Assembly (NCBI RefSeq): GCF_000208865.1
Contig: NC_018392.1
Coordinates: 992,001 to 1,056,000, forward strand
Length of the DNA: 64,000 nucleotides
Reading direction: 5' to 3'
Source of the DNA: Neospora caninum Liverpool
Taxonomy: Eukaryota > Apicomplexa > Conoidasida > Eucoccidiorida > Sarcocystidae
Each line of letters opens with the position of its first letter. Within the stretch, counting starts at the first letter, position 1. The notes beneath the pieces were generated by a model that saw only the letters and a program-made list of their open reading frames with translations, had not been told where the DNA came from and made no database searches. Made by a program: the position numbers and the translations under genes. Below are positions 36,101 through 47,853 of the stretch, in pieces.

Positions 36101-36601
36101 GTCTTGACTGTCGTCCACGGCTCACGCCGCCACGGAATATCCACGCGTTCGGCTCGGAAGGTCTACGCGAACGATTACAAAGGGCGACAGGCTGCAGCCA
36201 GCGTCATCTACCAGATGAACTTGACAGCGGATCTCACCTGCGACGCGGAAGCCGAGGAATTCCTCATGTCCGACGTGCACCGGCGGCATCTGCAGTTTGC
36301 CAGAAAAACGCAGAATCTCGACGTTTCCCGAACCGACTACGCGCTCCCTGTTTGCACCCTCGTCGACTACGCGGGCCAGCGGATCATGGTGGAGCCGCTC
36401 ATGCCCATCGAGTAGGCTGCGCGCGCGCGCGTACAGCGGAAGGCGACAGAAAGCGAGAAGAGATGAAATGAAGGAAACGGGGACGACCTTGGGGAAGACG
36501 GACGCAGAAACACACAGAATACTCTCTGGGATATCCCTATATCTGTACTGTTTCTCGGAGGGGCCTGTATTCGTTCGACAGAAAAAAGCGTCTACGGACC
36601 C

Positions 36602-36640
<39 letters not shown>

Positions 36641-37631
36641 TATGTATATGTATATATGTACACCGTCCTGCCACAGACCAGGTGTCTACTCGAATATAAA
36701 TGTAGATATGTTCGAGGTCGACTGTGTGTAGTGTCTGTTCCTTCGTAACTGGCGTTACTCCGTACGTGTTGAGGTACGTAGACCAGCCTCCGAGTTCTGG
36801 GCCTACCCTTTCCCGTGTACGAAAACGTACATTGAAGCAGAATTCCGTTCAGATCTGTTTCTCGACAGATGTCAACGCGGCTGTGTTTTGCATGGGAGTA
36901 TGTCCTGGCGCCTCTTCCACAGTACGCTTTCTGGGGCTTCCTTCCGCCGACCCTTGCCGTTTGCGTCTTGCACACACGTTCCGTCTACAGAACGAATTCG
37001 CGAGTTTTTTGTTCTGCCTCTGTTCCCGTCCTCCCGTCTAGCCCCGAGCCGGTCAGCGTCGAGAAGGAGTTGCTGGAGCGTCTAAAGAAAGAACTACCCT
37101 TCTATGTGCAGCAGTGCAAAGCCCGCGGATCGGAGTATCTCGCCCTCGACGCAGTCGACAAAATCGACCGAATCGTGGACCGAAAGTTCCGGTTCATCTC
37201 CAAGATGCTGAACCTGTTCGAATGCCCCTTCCCCTTTGGCCACTCCGACTTCGACTCCAAGTACCGCATGCCCCGCACCCACCTGTGGAGGTCGAGAGTT
37301 GATCAGTTGTGCGTCCTGAGAAACCTCCAGGAGTTCCTCCCCCCCGCCGTCACCAAGGGAAAAGTTCACCCGGTAAAACCCCGAAGCAAGATGCAGCGGG
37401 TGCCGGGAAGGAAATGGGGAACCGCCTTCCCGGTGTAGGGGTCTCTAGGAAACAAATGACGAAACGTTGAGAAAAACCATGATGACATTCCAAACAACAT
37501 GTGTTTGCACGGTGTAGCCAATCGCCCATGCCCGAGGCGCATTTATATATATATATATATATATATGTATATGTATATATTTATGTATGTATATATTTAT
37601 GTATATATATATATATATTTATGTATGTATA

Positions 37632-37662
<31 letters not shown>

Positions 37663-39305
37663 GCGTGCGTGTGTGTGTGCGTTTGGAAATGTGTTGGTTG
37701 GTGTTTGTCTTCGGTTTCGTTGTAGGTCTTTGTTTGATGATAGAGAGAGCACATACGGGCGACGGTGCTTGCGGGAGGATCCACGGGTGCATGGTCTCGT
37801 TTTTTGTGCACCGAAGTCTTCGGCTCGACCTTGGCGCTCTGCAAGGACGCGTCCAAAGTGTTTTGGGCTCGCTGTGTGTTTATTGCGTGTGAGAAAAGAA
37901 CGTGCACGCGGTTTGCTGTGTTTCCCAGACGCGCAGAATGCGCGAGCGATTCGTGCGACAAATCTTCGACATTCCTCTGCCGAACACGGCGGCGGCTCCC
38001 TGGACAGCAAAAACGGGTGAGGCGAGCCAAAAGAGGAGGTCGCGGGGTGAACGAAAAACGGCCTGTTCACCTCTCTGTCTCTCTGTGTCGTCGCTGACTG
38101 CCGACGAAAAAGGCGCAGGGACCGGATTCGTGGTGCCCAGCGAATCCCCTTCGTTCCCCGCACTCTCTGGCTTGACTCGGAGGGAAGCGGACTCAAACCC
38201 CCAAATGTGCCCACAGACACCAGCAAGAGGAGGCTGGTGTATTCAAGGTGAGGACGCGACGTAACGCCGTTTCGGACACTGCGGGTGGTTCCTCTGTTCA
38301 GAGAACACGGTCTCGAAATTCATGCGCGCCAAGAAGCCTGGCAGTGGCGTGGAGCTGCTCGAAGTTGCCCACGACGCACTCGTCGAATGCGTCGAGGACG
38401 ATCTTGTACCAACCATCGAAGCGCTGCACGTGAACTTCCTCGACAGTTCGGATGTCTCGCACGCTCTCCATGAACAGGGCGTCAACATGAAGTGAGAGCC
38501 ACGCGGCGTAATCCTTTGCATAGTTCCACAAACCTCTAGACAGCAAGCTCTCGCCAACAGGCATTCATGCATACACATATGCACATATCTGTGCACTTTT
38601 ACCTATGCAAATATATACATGTTCATACGTTACCCGGAGTGGGTAGATGGACCGATGCACCACACACACACACACACACACACACTGATAGACACGCACG
38701 TACATATGAGACATCTACGGTCTTTGAGGAAGAATTCGATGCATAGGCGGGTTACTGGTGCAGGGGAACAAGTGGGAACCTATAGTGCTACACACATGCC
38801 TAGACATATACATACATGCATACATTTATATATATATATATATATATATTTCTGGAGAGACAGAACCCGTAGGTTGATCTCAGTGTTTGTGCGCTTTTGA
38901 ACTTGCTCTCTCGTGCTTTAGGTCGCTCGGTCTCATGTACAGTCGATTCGCGGGGAGTGTGTTCCGAGACGCGGTCCTGCGGGAAATGTTGGCGAGGGCA
39001 GCGAAGCATCTCTTCCTCAAGCAGATGGAACTTCTTGTGCGGAAGAAAACCTACAGAAGAGTTATTTGGGGAGAGCTCCTTCAGAGGTAAGACCTCTACG
39101 CGTTTGCCTTCTTAGGTGTATCTACACGGACGGTGAGATTCGTGCGAACCCTGTTTTCGGTGTATACGCGTTTTTGTACTTTTAGACGCTAACTACTCGC
39201 GTGAACTCTGGGCAACCCGGGAGGTCCCTTCTACGATGTTAAGGTGTCGTTATACCCAGTGCTCATTCCTTCAAACACACACGACTATGTGCATAAATAT
39301 ATACG

Positions 39306-39337
<32 letters not shown>

Positions 39338-42300
39338 CCTGCGTGGGTGCACACATTTGGTTGCAAATACCCTTATCGTTTGCAGTGTTTTCGGAGGATC
39401 TTTTCCGTTCGCAGCACCATCGTCGCTCTCTTCAACATCGTTTTGGGGACCGCCGAAGAAACGCGCAGCTTCTGGCAGGGACAACTCCTCCCTGAGGTTG
39501 CTGAAGTGTAAGACTCTTTCGCTTTTCGAGAGGAAATGGCCGCAGAAAGAGCGCGTGAAAAGTTTCTCGTGCACGTACAGTGTTGTGCATAGTACACCTA
39601 TACATGCTGTTATCGAGATGCAAGCTTCTTGGTTATTCCGATCCTCGTACAGACAGCTACCCGACGCATAAGCTCTGTTCACGAGATGTGTGTACTCTCG
39701 CTATATATATATATATATATATATATTTATGCATTTGTGAAAGAGTGCACATATATCTGTACATTCGTCTGTGGAGTGAGAATGGAGTCGCTCCTTCGTC
39801 GCTGCTGAATAGAACGGTTCCGCTACACAGAGTGAATGGAAACATGCATTCCATGTTTCTGCTATGGTTGCGGGAAAGCACACGTTCGTCGGGAGATGTG
39901 GCGTTATGTAGGGAGCGGAGGAAACCAAACTTTGCATCCACCTACCAGTACATCGGGTGGTGCGTGTGTGTGTGTGTGAACACCGCTCGTGTTTAGAACG
40001 TTCTCGATAAGTGGGAAAGGCGAGTCGTGCAGAAACATCCGTATAGCCACTGGCACCCGTTTCGGCGACGAGTCGCCTGCCGATGCTGACGGCGCTGTGG
40101 ATTTCCGATGTTGTGGCACAAATGCGTAACCGCCGTCTTGTCTTTTTTCCAGATTCGGCGTCGACTTGGTCGGCACTGTGACCCCTCGAAGCGTTTGTCT
40201 TCCTTCTCTCTTCAAGGCCATGGAATTCCACCTGGGTAGGCGCGATTTGAAGGCGCGTGAATGCTCGACTTTCCCGTTCTCAAGAGCTTTTCGTTTTACC
40301 GCGTGGTTGTCATTGGCTAGGAATTTGTGCTTGGGGTTAGACAAGGTCGCGAATCCGCCTCGGTATTTGTTCCTAACACTGGCGTGTAGGTCTATTTGCA
40401 TCACATATATATATATATATATACATATATTTTGAATATGCACTCATATATATGTATATGTATATATATACACATGCCCGTAACTACAAATATTCACGTT
40501 TATATAACCTGTGTATGTGTCCGCCAAAAAAGCATAAAATAGTCCTTGCGTTTGAAGCGGAGAACGCGGTTTCTGCATTGTGTATCTTCAGGGGTGAAGT
40601 TCGAGGCGACTGTTTTTCAAAAGACGCACGCAGGGGAGAACGCGTCTCTGGTGCTCCAGTTGCCGTTCACGACGGCGGACCTGTCGCACTTTACGTCGTG
40701 TCAGGACATTTCCCTTTTTCCGCATGTTGACTTCATTCGCAACGTCGTAACAAACAATGCGCGTTCCTTTCCGACCGACGCGGCCCGGTCAGCCGACGCG
40801 AGCAGATTTCCGAGTTCCGCTGAGGGCCCGAGGCTCGGAACCTCCTCCCCGCTGCAGCAAGCGCCGGCACCGGAGAGAAATCAAGCAAGGAGCCTCCTCG
40901 ACGCGTCCGTTTCCTCTCTCTTCGGCCCCGGGGACGACGGTCACGCCGAGCAGGACGGGGAAGGATGGGGGAACTCGCGGGAGGCTGATGTGGGTGCGGT
41001 CTGTGAGAGACCGGAGACAGTCGGGGAGGAGAAACGCGCGATGCACAACAGCATAGCGTCTCTTCGCATCTTTCGGGGGTTTTTCCCGCAAGTGAAATCC
41101 ATCGTTCCGGCCTCCCTGGGCATTATTCGCACCGCGCTGGAACAGGCTGAACGCTTCCCCTCCACGGGGGACATCTCGATCGACGTCAAGATCGATCAAA
41201 TGAAAGCAGGTAACGAATCACTTTCGGTCGTGTCTATATGAAATGGGTGCGGCGTCGACTACTGGCTAGGAACCCCGTCGCGTGCCGTTCCTGTATATGC
41301 GTCATGGCTCCAACGGTGTGCCAGGGAGGAGCTGCGAGGGCCTCGGTTGCCTGTTTTCTACGCACCCAGGCTGTTTTCTTCTGGGTTTTTCCGTTCGACA
41401 TTAGTTGTCATGGCTCTGTTCCGCTTCGACAATTTTTGGCCCGCCACACAATGAAGCCACGGTGGATCCCAGGAGGCGAAAACGCGGAGTTCGAGCGCAT
41501 GCAGCCGCACAGCGACAGCCCCCTGCGACCAGTGCGAAAGACGGGGGGGATGCGTTCCGAGATCAGTCGATATCTGTTTACAGATTTGAACGGTTTCATT
41601 CACGCGTTGGAACGGGAGCAAGTTGACCGTGACGCCGTCTCGTGTGATATCTTTGGTGTGTTGCCTCGCGGCGTCTTTTCTCTCCATCTATGGGTCTTTC
41701 AGGCCTAACTGTCGCGAGTCGCCTCCCAATGGTGTACGGAACAGCCGGCATGGCCTCCCACGGCCTAGACGGGGCGATCCGGGCTTCAATCCTTGGTAGG
41801 CCATTCGGCGTTTCTCCCCGTTTCTCCAGACATCTCGGAAAAGACACGGATTCGCCACTGTTGTCGTTTTCCTTCTCTTCACTCACACACGTACATCCGC
41901 GTGGCTCTCAGTGCACCAAATGGAGAGTGTCTTCCGTGCGCCGGGAGCTCGTGTCGATCAGGAGGCGGTCGTAAACGCCGGTCGTTTCTCTCCTGCAGAT
42001 CCACCCACAGAGCATGCAAAACCGGAGAGGGGGGGAGAGGCACACGGACTGGTTGATCGGCAGCGGTGGATAGTTCCACATGTGAATGTGCAAACTTGCA
42101 TGTAAATATATATATATATATATATGTATATGTGTGTATATCTGTGTAGCGTTGATTTGTGAGTTCGTCGTGGAGTGTCTTGTGTGGCCTCTCAGTTCTG
42201 TCGTTCCGCGGGTGGAGTGTCCTGTGCACTGTTTGCGTCACGCGCGCCTGATTCGTTTTTGCGCTCCCTTCTGCTAGCGAGTCTGCCTGCTCGCCTGGAA

Positions 42301-45300
42301 AACTGGATTCGTTTTTCTCTCTTCAAATCTCTTTCAGGTGTCGCCTACCCGTGTCATCCTCATTGTATCATGTCGCTGAAGCGGTCGCCGACCCTAACCA
42401 CGGAGGCGGCGCATGAGTGGGAACGAATGGACCTGAGACAAAGAAGGGACCGGGACACGCTCGAACAGCGAACAGAGAAGCACATGCGGAAAGGGTGTCT
42501 GAAGAAATTTGGGCACTCTGAGAGATGCCTCATCTTTGAAGCCTTTCGAATGAGTCTCGCACTCTTTCTGACGCTGCATACGATGGTTGGTAAGAGCCCC
42601 GGGAAAATCTGGTATTCAACGACATGTGAAGCGGGATTCGTAGGAATAGGAAAACGACCGTTTCCTGGGTAGTATATACGACGAGCTGGACTGACGAGAT
42701 CTTGTCTTTATTCACCGGATCTGTTTCTGGCGCCACAAACCTGGATACACCTTCATTGAGCATGCACGGAGCTCGTGCTCCAGCGACGCAGCGTCTGGTG
42801 TGTGTGTGTGTGCATTTCCGTAGGAATGGAGCTACCGTTGTGTGTGTTTGTGTCTTGTCTGGATATATATATATATATATATATTTGCGTGAACACATCC
42901 GTTCATGTCTCTTTTTGTAACTGTGTATCTTTTCCGGTTTTGTGGTTTCCCCTTTTTCGGTTTTTTGGACAGCCAGCGACATTGTGACCATCGGGAAAAT
43001 CGTGACGCAGCTCGCGTACGTCCTTCTTCAGCACGGCAACATCACGCAGGCGAATGCTGCTGCGGTGTACATCCACTCTAGAATGCCCGATATTGGCTTT
43101 CTCCATGGAGACGCGAGGCTTATTCAACTTCAGTGCCAAGCGAAAACAGGTGGGCACAGGGGTGAAAAGCGGCGAGATGGGCTTTCCCGGTCCAGTCCCT
43201 TTTCTGAACACTCAGTCTTTGTTCGTTTCTATGGGGATACGCATCCGTGTGTGCAGGGTGAACGTGCCTGTGCAAGATCGAACGCGTACAAAGTGAACTC
43301 CACGTGTTTGCGTCGCGCATAGTTTAAATTCCGACCTCGGCATTCGCCGCAGCCCGACGAGTCGGGCTCCTGCGTGCATGATCGTGCCGCGACTCGTGCG
43401 TGCGTGAAGTGGGAGATCGAGGTCGTCTCCCCGTTTTGAGAAGCGGTGGTCGTCTGAAGCGCGTCGCGTGTCCGTTTCTTCGCGGTGTGTGCAGAGAAAC
43501 TTTACGGTATGGTGCAAACGTACAAGGAGCTCGTTCCCGATTTCCTCTTCCTCGAAGGCCCCCTCTCGCTTCGGCTGATGCTCATGGAGCTCCTCCTCGC
43601 CGCCGTTGCTTTTCAGCACAAGCAATACGCTGCGGCGATTCCTCCTGGCCTCAAGGTGTACCACTCTTCTGCGCTGGTGCGTTCTTCCCTGGAAAAAAAC
43701 ATCTCGTGAACGTCTTGGCTTTCCGCCCGATCTCTCCGCTGCTTTCGGTTCCCCGCCTCGCTCTCTGCTTGAGAATGTCTGGATATCTAGCCCTTTCCAC
43801 AGCCCCTGTTTCGCGCGTACCATCAGGCAGCGGCATGTCCACGGCCATGGGCGCGCTTCGAGCTGTCTTGCGGATGCAACGCCTGTCACGTTTTTTGCCT
43901 GCTGCACGCAGCCCACGTGCATGCACTCCGTTAGTGGAGTAGGCGTGCGTACAGGCCTATCTCGCTGTCTGCCCAATGCAGTTCATTCTTTTGCGTCACT
44001 TCTGGGCATGTGTCTTTTGTTCCGCGTGGGGGGGATCTCCGTTTGTCTTCATTCGGTCATGTCGGTGGTTCCCCGGCGCTGTCGTGCCCGCCGTGTCTTC
44101 TTCAGACTGTGAATCCAAATGGATGTCACTGGACAGGCGTCGCGGCTCTGCGCCTCATCGGTAAGCCGGGGCTCCTTGATTATTATAGGTAGTGCTATTC
44201 CACAAGCGACTTACATCTTATATGGTAGACTAGCTACGATCTTCTATCTTACTACCGGATTGCTGCTATGCTTACACTAAACAACAGTGTTAATGACTAC
44301 AGCTTCCAAGCGGTCGAGCACTAGTTTCCCTGCTCCGTTCGCAAGGGAGGCAAAGCGGGGCATGAAGGAGATGGCGGGGAGACACTGTGGGAGGAAGAAA
44401 GGGGAACGGCGAAGCCACGGTCGAGACGCAGAGGCACGCGAGGCCGAGGGACAGCGAGAATAACGACGGGGGAAAGAGAAACATCGCGGGATGACAAGGA
44501 AGAGACTGGCGCAGAGCGAAAGAACGGGAGGGTAAGAAAAGGGCTGATATGGTCCCAGAAGGGCGCGGTTGCACTTTGTTCCCTGTCGCGCGTGGGGAAG
44601 CGAGTTCCGGCGTTTTGCTCCCCCTGAAGCCTTGTGCGTCGGCGGAGTTAACGGTATGTGTGCAGGGAAGAGCCTGATGGAGCTTCAGCGTTTCTCGGAG
44701 GCGATCATGGTTTTGGAGGACGCAGTTCGTGGAGGCCGGAAGGACCCGTCGCTGCCATTCTTCGTCACGTGCATGAACCGCTACTGGCTCGCCGTGGCCC
44801 TGTCAAAGTAGGAGCTTTAGCGACGACGCTCTCTCGCGTCCCCCTCGTTCAATTCACGCGTGTTTGCCTGAGGGCGACAGAATAGGGAAGCGAACGTAAA
44901 CATCCACACGCAGCGGAGGGATCGCTGAAACCGGGATACAGAGAGACAGAGGAGGCTATGGGAAGAGAGAGCGGTTCAGCGGATCGCGAGACGTGTGGCT
45001 CTTGTCTCTCTGGTGCAGAGTCGGCAGATTCCATGACGCCAGGAAGGAGGCCGCTGGCGCCTTGGCCGTCCTCGAGGAGCGCCTCGGAGAAAACCACCCT
45101 GCCACGCTCTCTGCCCTCTTCCTTGTTGGTAGGGACGAAGATAGAACAGGACTGCGAGATGTGAAAAGGCGGGCAAACTGAACGTTAGCACGGCCACGTG
45201 CGGGGCACATGGACGCCACCAGAGGCTGCCGGGGCCATCGGCGTCGATCTGCACATGGTCCGCGCATTTTGAGGACAGGAATGTTGCCCACATACCTACC

Positions 45301-47819
45301 ACACACGTCTGCAGCCTGTCTCGCTCCGCCGGAGCACGCCGCTGCGTACATGTGTGTGGAACTGAGGAGACGCGGTCACCCGGGGATGTGTGTCTCGCCG
45401 CGGGCGTATCATGTCTGCCCCACAGCCGCATATCTGCGTGCACGAATGCAGATAGGTCACGGCGGATGCGTCTCCCGTCGGTGTCTGGCGTCGAGCGATA
45501 TCAATCGGTCTCGCTGATCTGTTGAAGTGCCGTAGCGAGTTCGTCATGCTTCGAGAAAGAGATGGCTGTCGAGTCTTGCGTGAAAAAACTCCTGAGTCCG
45601 TGGCGTATCGAACTCCCCTCGCGCCCCAGTCTGTCGATGCAGCCGTTGTGTCTAGTACTGCGCTCCGCATCGACAGGGTCAGCGTGGACTTGAAGACGCG
45701 TGGAGGCTGTTGTCGTGCCGCTGAACTGCATGCGGTCCCCGCTGTTTCCCTCACGCAGTCAAGTCGATCTCGGTGCTGAGTGTGTGTGGCCTCGCTGAGA
45801 TCGTGGAGAGCGCCCCGCCACATGTGTGTGTGGTTCCCGCACGTTGGCGTGTCTTTCTCTTCTCTCCTCAGCGGAACTGGACCAAACCATCGGCTGCGAG
45901 AACATTGTGGCGCCGCCCCTGAAACTCATGGACGGGGAAGACACTTTGCTGCGCGAGTTCGGGAAAGCAGCCTCCGTGGACGTCGGGGAACTGATGCTCT
46001 ACCGGCCAATCGGGCCGGCAGACCTCGAGATTGTTGAGACGGTCGCGCGTGATCGATGCCGCGGGAAGTCCAGACAGGTAACGTCTGCGCGTGTTAAGAC
46101 GTTCCAAGGTCAAAGTCTATTAGAGAGAGATAGACGGGCAGTGTAGGTAAAAACAGGTATGGCGAGATGTCACCGCTTGCGTGGTCCTGCCAGCCGGGCG
46201 GCTTCTCCGGGCGTTTGACCGTTTCCCGTTGAGTCATGCGTCCCCGTCTGTCGGTTGGTCTGTTTCCTTTCTGGCAGAACGCCGTCAAGAACTTCACGAC
46301 TCTCTTTAGGCGACTCCTCAGTGGAGAAAAGTATTTGGTTGTCACGCAGGCGCTGTACCAGGACAGTCGAGCTCAGGGGACTCGGCGGCTCCTCGCTGCA
46401 GTCAAGCACACCCTGATGGTGAAGATGTGTGATCTTTCTCTCCCTCTTCAAAGGGTAAGCGCGTGCACGCGCAGCAACTCGGTTCCTTTGCCTGCTCGCA
46501 TATCGCTCGCCGTAGAACGAGAGCAAGACAAAAGCGTGCACAGCAGGAGGTTCGTTTTCCTGGAAGGATGCTCCTTGGTCAATCCACATGCTCAGACGTG
46601 CGTGATGGATCCTACACTTTGTTTTCTCGGAGGGGCAGTGTGTCGAGTGTCGAGAAGGGTTCTCGGGTCGGAGAGGATACACAGCACCCGTATTTTTCGT
46701 CCGTGACGAGCGAGTTGCGAGTCGGTGGCATCCAGAGACAGTGCGCCGCGCTAACCGGTGTGAGGCCAGCACGAGCGTCAGAGGCGGCTACTCTTTTCGG
46801 TGGTCTCATCGGGTGCTCGGAAAAGGTTTCGTCTGTTCTCAGGCCCTCGCGTATCGCCTGTACGTCCTCTGCGTGAGCCAGAGCGGCACCGGCTTTCTCA
46901 AGAAACTGGCGGCGATGGATCGAGAGAGTCTCCTGAAGGACGAAGACGAGAGGGACCGAAAGCAAGTGGCGAGTCGCGACGACGAGTCGAGCCTCGTTCC
47001 CGGGAAGCGCGCCGGGAAAAGAAGAAAAAACGCAAATGAAAGGGATCGGTCGGTGTATCTGGACGACTGTTTTATGTTCCACCGAGCATCCTCCAAGTAC
47101 GGAACGCGGATTGTTCCCGACACCGAAATCCTCTCGACGTCAGTAAAAGCCGATCCCAGCAGCCTCCCGAGTCGGTAAGACCGCTTTTCACGCAGCGTTT
47201 CTACGAAGGTTTCAAGGGAAAAGATTGGCGTTCCGTCAAAACTGCGCTCACGGATCGAGTGTCTCTTGCCGCCGGGACTTGAGCAGACACACACACATGC
47301 AAGGCTTTGAAAAACACGCAGCCAAGTCAGCAATATATATATATATATATATATATCGTTTCATGTAGACGTAGATGTCCAGATCAATGTCGATGTCTCC
47401 GTAGGCATGTTTATATCCATATATATATATATATATATCTACTTAGATGTAACTTTTTTTGTTTAGAGCGTATGCATGTGCACGTGCCCCGACAGGGAGC
47501 AGTTTGTGAAGGTCGTCGTGCTCCTCTGTGCAGGGATCACACGTGGGGCCAACGCTGCTGAGGCGTGAACAAATCTGGGGGTTGCGGTCCGTTTTTTGTC
47601 AGGGAACACGGGAATCTGATGATGACGCTGCTGGTTTTTTCACGGCCGTCAGCTGACTTCTCAGACATGCTTGAAGAATGCATCGAGGACTGCCGCAAAC
47701 AACCGGGGCTCCTCCCTGCGGTCTGGTAAGTCTCCCGTCCTAGACGGATCGGCATACATTCGTGCGTGCCCTTGTATGCCGGCATGCGTGCATAGGCATC
47801 CAGATGCATGAAAAGCGAG

Positions 47820-47853
<34 letters not shown>

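Larger units (their letters stand above)
34164..40235 (+). other. Exons 3-12: CLU domain
   Basis: These exons carry the diagnostic core of the clustered-mitochondria family. The WHD/LQ helix and the AAARAAAV helix lie in exons 4-5. The [10 protein letters not shown] segment and the [14 protein letters not shown] strand-helix (counterpart of the family's VDYRGYR) lie in exon 6. The [22 protein letters not shown] stretch is in exon 9, the [10 protein letters not shown] helix in exon 10, and the VALFNIVLG...FW..LLPEV and FGVDL segments in exons 11-12. Sequence is diverged but in the correct order. For exon 5 the acceptor at 35,706 is preferred over an equally in-phase one at 35,619 because it places the helix next to exon 4 as in other CLU proteins. 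Confidence 0.75.

Noticed and set aside
39386..39414. Alternative acceptor for CLU exon 11 at 39,385
   Set aside because: In phase with exon 10 it reads a different frame that loses the FNIVLG...FW helix typical of CLU. The acceptor at 39,414 restores that frame and fits the next exon.
47653..47664. Acceptors at 47,652 and 47,664 for CLU exon 24
   Set aside because: Both give stop codons or the wrong phase after exon 23. The acceptor at 47,602 gives an open, in-phase exon.
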